The position numbers and the translations under genes were made by a program. Below, one piece after another: positions 7,852 through 10,142 of a stretch of DNA of 10,142 bases. The stretch is taken from positions 302,406-312,547 of the forward strand of contig NAOQ01000004.1 in the NCBI GenBank assembly GCA_002751075.1. The letters run 5' to 3'. The stretch is from Ichthyophonus hoferi (lineage: Eukaryota; Opisthokonta; Ichthyosporea; Ichthyophonida; Ichthyophonidae). Under the pieces are notes generated by a model that worked only from the letters and a program-made list of their open reading frames with translations, was not told the DNA's origin and searched no databases. Positions within the stretch are counted from its first letter, which is position 1. Each line of letters starts with the position of its first letter.

Positions 7852-9894
7852 GGATATATAATATAGATTGACTATGGACACTCCTATTAAAGCATGAGCA
7901 TGTATGCTTTATTATACCATCTTCCCATCATACTATCATACTATCATACCTACTCTATTATATCACTACTCTAACTGTGCTATATCCTATGACATCCTAC
8001 TATTGTAGTTAAATCAAGACCTTATCAACAAACTGCGCCAAGAAGTGGCCAAGAAGAATGAGGCTTTAGAGTTATTGACCAATCAGAAAATAAAAGACGG
8101 AGAGGAAGTAGCTACAGCAATGCGTGATCTGGCTACTGCTAGAGAGGATGGGAAGAAAATAGTACATGCATGGGGTAGGTAGAGCTGTAGAGTATATAGG
8201 TATAGTAGCCGTTATAGTTATAGTTATAGTTATAGTTATAGTTATAGGGTATAGGGTATATAGGCATATGATATGGGGTATATCTAACTATAGAATATGC
8301 TTTGGTGATATATACATCACCAGTAACATGTATGTAGACATATACTATTACCATACCTAATTACATCATCACATTAATTATCGCTTATTTGGATAACTTA
8401 TCAGCTTATGATTGAGTAATGCTTGATGACAATTTGCCAATGAATTATTGTGGAATAGCGATATCTGTATATATCCTTATCATATGTAGCCAGATATACG
8501 TATGTACAAGTATCATTATGGTTCCAATGGTATGGATAGATTAAAATCTATTCTAACCACTACCAATAACAGAGGAAGCACATAATGACGCGGAGAAGTT
8601 TAAAAAAGAACTGAGCTGTACCCAGTCTGCGCTATTACGTATGGAAGCCCAATGGTATGGGGTTATACTATTTCTATTGCATAATATATTATGATATTCT
8701 TTACCAATCCCTTCTATGATTTGCCGTAAGCGAAACAGATGATTTACTATGTTCTTCCTTTCATTTTCTTTTTGTGAACCAATGATTGTGTGTTTTTAAT
8801 TTTTAAAAAAATAAGGCTATAGCATATATTGGTGTATCGTATTGTATTTTTTTTTTAATCATATCTCATTATATTTTATTATATCCTGTTACATTTTATA
8901 GGAATATATTGTATGTATTGATAAATTTTAACAAAAGGAATAAGGTTAAAACCTGGATAGTCATAGGCGGAAAGTAGGGTATATTTTTATTTTAGAAATT
9001 ATTGCACCATCTATCTTGTAAGACAAAATGAGGTAGATGGAATTTGATTACTATCTAGGTCATGCATAAACTTTTTTTTTAATTAACTTAATGTCATGCA
9101 TACGAATGACTACTAGTGCATGCATATATCTATATCTATGCGTTCTGCTCTACTATTTGTAAAAATATATACTAGAAAATATACATATGTGATAATTTAA
9201 TAGAAATAATATAATAATACAGGTTTATACATTAATAACTTTATTTATTTAATCAATGGAAACGAGTGAACACTAAGGAATAAAACTGTTAAAGTTAAAA
9301 TAGGATAATGTATATATAGTATACATCAGTTTGTACTATAGCTATTGTTTCATCTATCTTGATTGAGAGCCAATGATTTTAGGTAGATAAACAAGGTTAA
9401 AATTAGAAGACCTTTTTTCCTTCTCACTCCAGTTTCGCCTGTGTGTTTGACTGATATATATCCTATATTATACTATATTGTGTTATATATATAGTACTGA
9501 TCAATTAACTAACCTTGAATGATATTTAACCAGTCGGATCCTAGAAGATGACTTGAGGGGGGTAAAGATTATGAGAGATAAGATGCAAGGGGAGATAGGG
9601 CAGAAGGACAGTGCATTGAAGGTGGTACGTACCTAGATATATAAACATATGGGTGTATATAGAGGGTGGGGTCTTATATGGTCTTACTATACCTTACACT
9701 ATAATATCCTATATTATGTTACACTAGATCATCCGGTATTATCTTACACTATACTCCCTTATCCCATCCAGGCTCTGGAAAGTACGCAACAGTTAAATGT
9801 AAAGGTTAATGAAGCTGAGGTAGTGGCCCAGAAATATAGAGAGGAAATAGAGGTGCTAAACATTAAACTACTTGGTGTGAAACGCGATGCACTG
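311..9894 (+). CDS. Large coiled-coil protein gene, internal part, 18-exon model
   Basis: This entry covers the whole visible gene; exons are listed separately. Seen: 18 exons join to 3189 nt (1063 codons) without a stop, and the phase at the end of each exon fits the start of the next, including three phase-2 and two phase-1 junctions. The product is dominated by E, K, Q, L, R, D and N with leucines at heptad spacing, so it should form long coiled coils. There is no signal peptide, membrane segment or catalytic motif. Known: proteins of this type act as scaffolds, tethers, or cytoskeletal and centrosomal components. Inference: a structural role. The family is not recognised, and composition alone gives false similarity to myosin tails, golgins and SMC proteins. 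Both ends of the gene are outside the window. Confidence 0.85.
682..1070 (+). other. Intron 1 (389 nt, phase 2)
   Basis: GTAAGT...TCTCTCTAG. The first half is a C-poor pentanucleotide array (listed separately). The second half holds a T-run near 897 and a clear pyrimidine-rich tract (about 1036-1068) before the acceptor. I see no gene in it. Confidence 0.8.
699..838. repeat. Pentanucleotide TATTG/TATTA array
   Basis: A period-5 array alternating TATTG, TATTA and close variants, almost free of C on the plus strand. It starts 17 nt after the intron 1 donor. Similar C-poor period-5 arrays occur early in introns 5, 9 and 11. Confidence 0.8.
1071..1916 (+). CDS. Exon 2, main coiled-coil exon (282 codons)
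   Basis: Acceptor TCTCTCTAG, donor CTAG|GTAGGT. The first base completes an AGA arginine codon from exon 1, and the last two bases (AG) begin another arginine codon. This is the longest exon. Residues run as near-continuous coiled coil (SITSECTSLSIRLDNAL..., ELTKATNHIDDLQQRTTELQ...), then a very charged block around 1430-1620 rich in E, R and K, which resembles a single alpha-helix or rigid rod. The end returns to a more mixed sequence (SMLRDTIGDNREHTNIVDLV, then another heptad region). A TAG lies just past the donor, so the exon cannot extend. Antisense open frames here (1401-1754, 1436-1672) are Ser/Leu/Pro-rich mirrors of the purine-rich coding strand. Confidence 0.9.
1917..2428 (+). other. 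Intron 2 (512 nt, phase 2)
   Basis: GTAGGT...ACCAATAG. The first 200 nt is unremarkable mixed sequence with a CT-rich stretch near 2080-2100. After 2150 it is a tandem array of ATACTATT-like words, including the 56-bp repeat listed separately. A short open frame at 2130-2318 lies in that array and is not a gene. The acceptor is CCAATAG rather than a pyrimidine tract, so it is weaker than average. Confidence 0.6.
2155..2371. repeat. TACTATTATAC array with a 56-bp tandem duplication
   Basis: Irregular ATACTATTATAC/ATACTACC words. From 2248 a 56-bp unit repeats: copies at 2248-2303 and 2304-2359 differ by one base (ACTATAAT against ACTGTAAT), with a 12-nt third start at 2360-2371. Near-identity implies a recent duplication, or slippage. 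Confidence 0.9.
2429..2499 (+). CDS. Exon 3, small exon required for phase
   Basis: Acceptor ACCAATAG, donor TGTG|GTACGG, 71 nt. The first base completes AGG (Arg) from exon 2, and the last base G joins GA of exon 4 to give Gly. It reads LHEVLSPANQDLIATESDAD then WIC. It is less coiled-coil-like than its neighbours and has Trp and Cys. It is supported mainly by arithmetic: exon 2 ends in phase 2 and exon 4 needs phase 1, and joining exon 2 directly to exon 4 gives a stop early in exon 5. The donor is mediocre, and another site at 2497 would create a TGA. A 17-nt interrupted palindrome lies inside (2453-2469). Confidence 0.5.
2453..2469. repeat. Interrupted palindrome inside exon 3
   Basis: CAATCAAG-A-CTTGATTG: two perfect 8-nt inverted arms around a single base. 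The overlapping CCAATCA at 2452-2458 can also pair with TGATTGG at 2486-2492, so two mutually exclusive hairpins are possible in the exon. Confidence 0.75.
2545..2700. repeat. TA-rich and CT microsatellites in intron 3
   Basis: Intron 3 (2500-2742) holds TATATG words near 2550-2584, a TA run at about 2638-2652 and a CT run at about 2685-2699. The CT run lies some 45 nt before the exon 4 acceptor, so it may serve as a distant pyrimidine tract. Confidence 0.7.
2743..2798 (+). CDS. Exon 4, small coiled-coil exon
   Basis: Acceptor ACAATACAG, donor CAG|GTACCT. It reads, after a split Gly codon, MLQDATMTIKTLQFQINQ, a plausible two-heptad helix ending in phase 0. A second donor AAG|GTTAGC lies nine bases on (exon end 2807), and it would add Val-Pro-Lys in frame. 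The other two readings give a stop or a non-helical sequence that does not fit exon 5. Exon 5 continues in phase 0 with either donor. Confidence 0.65.
2799..3545 (+). other. Intron 4 (747 nt, phase 0)
   Basis: GTACCT...TATTCACAG. An array of CCTTATATAC-like 10-11-nt words fills about 2838-2935. Two related AT-rich blocks follow, TCAACGCTCTATTAAAAAATT near 3041 and CACAACGCTATATTAAAAATA near 3203, with offset 163. An 18-nt word at 3221-3238 recurs in intron 10. The rest is plain AT-rich sequence. I see no coding sequence or transposon ends. Confidence 0.7.
2838..2935. repeat. Degenerate CCTTATATAC array
   Basis: About nine degenerate 10-11-nt words of the type CCTTATATAC, CTTTATATAT and CATTATATAC, near the start of intron 4. 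Confidence 0.7.
3546..3692 (+). CDS. Exon 5, first CxxC coiled-coil exon
   Basis: Acceptor TATTCACAG, donor GCG|GTAAGG, 49 codons, both ends phase 0. It begins TCSDCLELATKLAVLQQEN, a CxxC followed by a helix, and ends ITLLALHA. The start matches exon 7 (CLPCQELKIQ...) and exon 9 (CAQCEKVKAQ...), and the end resembles the end of exon 7 (TLLAKYHT). Seen: these alignments. Inference: exons 5, 7 and 9 are copies of an ancestral exon. CxxC next to coiled coil can bind zinc when two chains pair, as in the Rad50 hook, or form disulfides; nothing here shows which. Confidence 0.85.
3693..3873 (+). repeat. Intron 5 (181 nt) filled by a TATAG-type array
   Basis: GTAAGG...GTTCCTAG, phase 0. From about 3712 to 3845 the sequence is a C-poor, period-5-like mix of GTATG, TATAG and TATAT words, ending in a TA run. 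Antisense open frames here (3524-3754, 3670-3864) come from the low-complexity sequence and from exon 5. Confidence 0.75.
3874..3975 (+). CDS. Exon 6, coiled-coil exon, partner of exon 5
   Basis: Acceptor GGTTCCTAG, donor GAG|GTAGGC, 34 codons, both ends phase 0. It begins VEAELGDTQSEVDDSK, which lines up with exon 8 (NQSLLENTQLELQDLK): shared Leu 5, Thr 8, Gln 9, Glu 11, Asp 14 and Lys 16. The rest (VIRNRLESELDCVRHQLE) is regular heptads. It is the second member of the proposed duplicated exon pair. Confidence 0.88.
3976..4137 (+). other. Intron 6 (162 nt, phase 0)
   Basis: GTAGGC...CACCAATCAG. AT-rich with a T-run near 3992, and with no pyrimidine tract directly before the acceptor. The acceptor carries CCAATCAG, the over-represented word of this window. 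Confidence 0.75.
4138..4257 (+). CDS. Exon 7, second CxxC coiled-coil exon
   Basis: Acceptor CCAATCAG, donor CACT|GTAATT, 40 codons, phase 0. It begins VPCLPCQELKIQIEYLEQEM and ends with ETLLAKYHT. Its CxxC and the following helix match exon 9 at seven of 14 positions (K, Q, E, L, E, Q, M). The donor is weak, but the Thr-Leu-Leu-Ala...His ending parallels exon 5, and reading on runs into a hydrophobic stretch and a stop, so 4257 is the best end. A second acceptor, CTTGTCAG at 4158, would delete exactly the seven residues VPCLPCQ and keep the frame. Confidence 0.75.
4258..4497 (+). other. Intron 7 (240 nt, phase 0)
   Basis: GTAATT...ATGGCAG. TATAATAGTA words at about 4311-4340, then ordinary AT-rich sequence with CCAATCC at 4370, CTATTGG at 4428 and TAATTGG at 4472, and a modest T-rich tract before the acceptor. 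Confidence 0.7.
4498..4545 (+). CDS. Exon 8, 16-codon coiled-coil exon, partner of exon 7
   Basis: Acceptor ATGGCAG, donor AAAG|GTAGTG, both ends phase 0. The whole exon reads NQSLLENTQLELQDLK. It aligns with the first 16 residues of exon 6 at six positions. It is a very short exon, but codon phase, splice signals and the match to exon 6 agree. Confidence 0.75.
4546..4838 (+). other. Intron 8 (293 nt, phase 0)
   Basis: GTAGTG...TATCCAATAG. Plain AT-rich sequence without an obvious array. A CTAAC at about 4821 is a candidate branch site, 17 nt before the acceptor, which is again CCAATAG. Confidence 0.7.
4839..4907 (+). CDS. Exon 9, third CxxC coiled-coil exon
   Basis: Acceptor TCCAATAG, donor GAG|GTAAAC, 23 codons, both ends phase 0. 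It reads VRPCAQCEKVKAQSERLEQI then MHE. It is the shortest of the three CxxC exons and lacks the tail with TLLA seen in exons 5 and 7. The word CTTGAACAA followed by ATGCA is shared at DNA level with exon 7, consistent with common descent. An antisense open frame across 4821-5087 is a shadow of this exon and intron 9. Confidence 0.82.
4908..5115 (+). repeat. Intron 9 (208 nt) with TATTG pentamer array
   Basis: GTAAAC...ACCTATATAG, phase 0. TGATTGG at 4917-4923, then a C-poor period-5 array (TATTG, GGATT, GTATT) at about 4961-5030, then a mixed pyrimidine-containing stretch to the acceptor. Confidence 0.7.
5116..5397 (+). CDS. Exon 10, 94-codon coiled-coil exon
   Basis: Acceptor TATATAG, donor AAAG|GTATGT, both ends phase 0. 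It begins LQLELSTSQDLSYTLQQEQA, which weakly resembles the starts of exons 6 and 8 (x4-Leu-x3-Gln), so it is the candidate partner of exon 9. It continues as strong coiled coil (SLLEENRKITAFLDEKH..., EVKEKLEISLEEVRELQVKE). A second acceptor, CTACAG at 5121, is in frame and would drop Leu-Gln. Confidence 0.88.
5398..5894 (+). other. Intron 10 (497 nt, phase 0)
   Basis: GTATGT...TTTCGACAG with a good pyrimidine tract at about 5838-5888. It holds TGATTGG at 5430-5436 and 5683-5689, a 7-bp hairpin TTATCTA/TAGATAA at 5556-5575, and the 18-nt word at 5791-5808 that also occurs in intron 4. I see no gene and no tandem array. Confidence 0.75.
5895..6026 (+). CDS. Exon 11, coiled-coil exon with uncertain end
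   Basis: Acceptor TTTCGACAG, phase 0 start. It reads ELSVITLNKDSAMIRINELE, then CHLEEIKREKEELVSRLDQA and VAHT. Two in-frame ends are possible. The GT donor ACA|GTACCT at 6027 has a poor exonic match. The GC donor AAG|GCAAGC at 6036 has a much better U1-like context and would add Val-Pro-Lys, giving 47 codons. Reading further meets a stop at about 6067. Exon 12 continues in phase 0 from either end. Confidence 0.8.
6027..6333 (+). other. Intron 11 (307 nt, or 298 nt with the GC donor; phase 0)
   Basis: Ends CTTATCACACAG. Most of it is the TTATG array listed separately, followed by degenerate TATAT/ACATT words to about 6280. A short open frame at 6099-6305 is a product of the array. Confidence 0.7.
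6073..6155. repeat. Pentanucleotide TTATG array
   Basis: Two uninterrupted (TTATG)n cores, near 6087-6107 and 6121-6144, joined by a degenerate stretch and nearly free of C. It starts about 40 nt after the exon 11 end. Confidence 0.85.
6334..6474 (+). CDS. Exon 12, coiled-coil exon (47 codons)
   Basis: Acceptor CACACAG, donor CAG|GTACGT, both ends phase 0. It begins DQSERERDLTNQLETLQAEH and ends with LISSLRSQVSQ. A competing donor CAG|GTATCA at 6466 would shorten the exon by nine bases (Val-Ser-Gln) in frame. The middle (TTEQAFAHFTDME) is less charged than its flanks but still fits a helix. Confidence 0.87.
6475..6731 (+). other. Intron 12 (257 nt, phase 0)
   Basis: GTACGT...ATATCTAG. GT-rich, AT-rich sequence without an evident repeat. 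A short hydrophobic open frame at 6611-6793 straddles its end and is out of frame with exon 13. Confidence 0.75.
6732..6932 (+). CDS. Exon 13, coiled-coil exon (67 codons)
   Basis: Acceptor ATATCTAG, donor AAG|GTTGGT, both ends phase 0. It reads LEERLQTIQGEDGVRQQQIV and then a clean coiled coil (LERERDCAREDVDRLKEALA...) to MIGSVQDK. The GEDG turn near residue 10 may break the helix. After the donor the frame turns to Gly/Tyr-rich low-complexity sequence, which supports the exon end. The reverse-strand open frame 6728-6931 is its shadow. Confidence 0.87.
6933..7453 (+). other. Intron 13 (521 nt, phase 0)
   Basis: GTTGGT...GGTTACTAG. It contains TTATTATAATTATTATATTA at the start, a cluster of CCAAT and ATTGG words at 7128-7300 that can pair with each other, and a TATAT pentamer run at about 7324-7349. 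I see no coding sequence. Confidence 0.75.
7324..7349. repeat. TATAT pentanucleotide run
   Basis: Five near-perfect copies of TATAT inside intron 13. Confidence 0.75.
7454..7594 (+). CDS. Exon 14, coiled-coil exon (47 codons)
   Basis: Acceptor TTACTAG, donor AGGG|GTAGGT, both ends phase 0. It reads DKLVHDLQNNLTNLKKVLAE, then a polar Asn/Thr/Ser patch (TNNNTSTSL), then AEIDRLNALLG. The patch suggests a short break between two helical runs. It has the same length as exon 12 (141 nt), but I see no convincing sequence match between them. Confidence 0.88.
7595..8008 (+). other. Intron 14 (414 nt, phase 0)
   Basis: GTAGGT...CTATTGTAG. TGATTGG sits at 7614-7620. A T-rich middle (7700-7765) is followed by an ATA microsatellite and, before the acceptor, CATACTAT words (about 7927-7955) that make a pyrimidine/A-rich lead-in. 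Confidence 0.75.
7807..7851. repeat. (ATA)15 microsatellite
   Basis: Fifteen perfect trinucleotide copies, with no interruption. Confidence 0.95.
8009..8174 (+). CDS. Exon 15, coiled-coil exon (phase 1 end)
   Basis: Acceptor CTATTGTAG, donor TGGG|GTAGGT. It reads LNQDLINKLRQEVAKKNEAL, then ELLTNQKIKDGEEVATAMRD and LATAREDGKKIVHAW. The final G joins AG of exon 16 to make Glu. This phase is required, because reading exon 16 in phase 0 meets a stop. An alternative donor at 8162 (ATA|GTACAT) would give phase 0 and is therefore rejected. The short open frame at 8166-8360 starts in this exon's end and is repeat-derived. Confidence 0.87.
8175..8572 (+). other. Intron 15 (398 nt, phase 1)
   Basis: GTAGGT...TACCAATAACAG. 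It opens with TATAG words and the GTTATA hexamer array. The rest is AT-rich. A TTCTAACCAC at about 8551 is a good branch-site candidate 21 nt before the acceptor. Confidence 0.8.
8211..8246. repeat. (GTTATA)6 hexanucleotide array
   Basis: Six perfect copies, continuing as degenerate GGGTATA words to about 8270. The array leaves frames open on both strands (Val/Ile on plus, Tyr/Asn on minus), which explains the spurious open frames at 8139-8354 and 8166-8360. Confidence 0.95.
8573..8654 (+). CDS. Exon 16, coiled-coil exon (82 nt)
   Basis: Acceptor CAATAACAG, donor CAATG|GTATGG. With the G from exon 15 it reads EEAHNDAEKFKKELSCTQSA then LLRMEAQ. The final TG joins T of exon 17 to make Cys. It enters in phase 1 and leaves in phase 2, and other phases give stops, so the boundaries are well constrained. 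Confidence 0.82.
8655..9533 (+). other. Intron 16 (879 nt, phase 2), longest in the window
   Basis: GTATGG...TATTTAACCAG. Plain AT-rich sequence with several T-runs (8849, 9070). GTCATGCATA occurs twice (9059, 9093) with TGCATGCATA at 9117. CATCTATCTTG occurs at 9008 and 9351, and AAGGTTAAAA also occurs twice. I see no open frame of note, no element ends and no RNA gene. An extra phase-symmetric exon could have been missed here. Confidence 0.7.
9534..9624 (+). CDS. Exon 17, coiled-coil exon
   Basis: Acceptor TTTAACCAG, donor GTG|GTACGT. The first base completes Cys from exon 16; it then reads RILEDDLRGVKIMRDKMQGE followed by IGQKDSALKV and ends in phase 0. A donor three bases earlier (AAG|GTGGTA) would drop the final Val only. 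Purine-rich and strongly helical. Confidence 0.85.
9625..9771 (+). other. Intron 17 (147 nt, phase 0)
   Basis: GTACGT...CCCATCCAG. The shortest intron. It has TATACC/TACACTATA words and a pyrimidine-rich end. Confidence 0.8.
9772..9894 (+). CDS. Exon 18, last visible coiled-coil exon (41 codons)
   Basis: Acceptor CCCATCCAG, donor CTG|GTATGT, both ends phase 0. It reads ALESTQQLNVKVNEAEVVAQ, then KYREEIEVLNIKLLGVKRDA and L. After the donor the frame becomes a Leu/Tyr-rich low-complexity run inside the repeat array, so it is not coding. Since this exon ends open in phase 0, the protein must continue beyond the window. Confidence 0.88.
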
Positions 9895-10142
9895 GTATGT
9901 AGTTATATAAGAAGGCTTACGCACTTTCTTGCTATTCTGTTATATTACTATCTCACTATCTTACTTTCTTATTATTTTACTGTTTTACTATCTTACTATA
10001 TTACTATCTTACTATCATATCATACTATTATCTTACTCCATTATTATCCTACTATATGATTATTTTACTATCTGACTACATTATTATTTTACTTCATTAT
10101 TATATTACTCTATTATTATCTTACTCTATTATTATCTTACTA
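9895..10142. repeat. Start of intron 18, 8/16-nt TTACTATC array
   Basis: From about 9950 the sequence is an array of TTACTATC/TTATTATC words that settles into a 16-nt unit, CTCTATTATTATCTTA. Two exact copies lie at 10108-10123 and 10124-10139. The array runs off the window end. Confidence 0.85.

Noticed and set aside
8009-8161. Exon 15 ending at ATA|GTACAT
   Set aside because: It would end in phase 0, and exon 16 read in phase 0 meets a stop. The end at 8174 gives an open frame through exons 16 and 17.
8655-9533. Transposon or other mobile element in the longest intron
   Set aside because: No terminal repeats, target duplication or coding remnant could be seen. A 7-bp inverted pair (CCATCTA/TAGATGG, 9007-9040) is too short to support it.
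9895-10142. Regular arrays read as a CRISPR array
   Set aside because: The units are short, contiguous and AT-only-like without unique spacers, and the setting is a eukaryotic intron. The same holds for the 56-bp repeat at 2248.

Overview
The window is a piece of a eukaryotic nuclear genome: one intron-rich protein gene on the plus strand fills it from end to end. Exons are recognisable as stretches of charged, heptad-like coding sequence bounded by GT...AG (once possibly GC...AG) splice signals. Introns are visibly more AT-rich and full of simple repeats. I see no start codon, terminal stop, promoter or poly(A) signal that I can assign, so both ends of the gene lie outside. The organism cannot be named from this sequence. 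An intron-dense, AT-rich, repeat-loaded genome fits a protist or other small eukaryote, but that is inference.

I could place 18 exons between 311 and 9894. Joined, they give 3189 nt, exactly 1063 codons, with no internal stop and a compatible reading phase at every junction. This phase agreement is the main support for the model. Most introns are phase 0; introns 1, 2 and 16 are phase 2, and introns 3 and 15 are phase 1. The product is almost entirely predicted alpha-helical coiled coil (rich in E, K, Q, L, R, D, N), with no signal peptide, membrane segment or enzyme motif. I do not recognise the family. Structural, cytoskeletal, centrosomal, Golgi-tether or SMC-like roles are all possible and none is shown.

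Layout: 1-310 intron end made of a 14-nt minisatellite; 311-1916 two large exons (123 and 282 codons) around intron 1; 2429-2798 two small exons of lower certainty; 3546-5397 six phase-0 exons that look like three copies of an exon pair, each first member opening with a CxxC motif; 5895-7594 four medium exons; 8009-9894 four more exons with a very long, featureless intron between exons 16 and 17; 9895-10142 start of a further intron filled with an 8/16-nt array.

The most interesting signals are the CxxC exon-pair triplication, several in-frame alternative splice sites (some of which would remove a CxxC or a VPK tripeptide), a 71-nt exon whose skipping would break the frame and which holds a 17-nt palindrome, strong over-representation of the word CCAATCA/TGATTGG, and pentanucleotide arrays that begin shortly after several splice donors.
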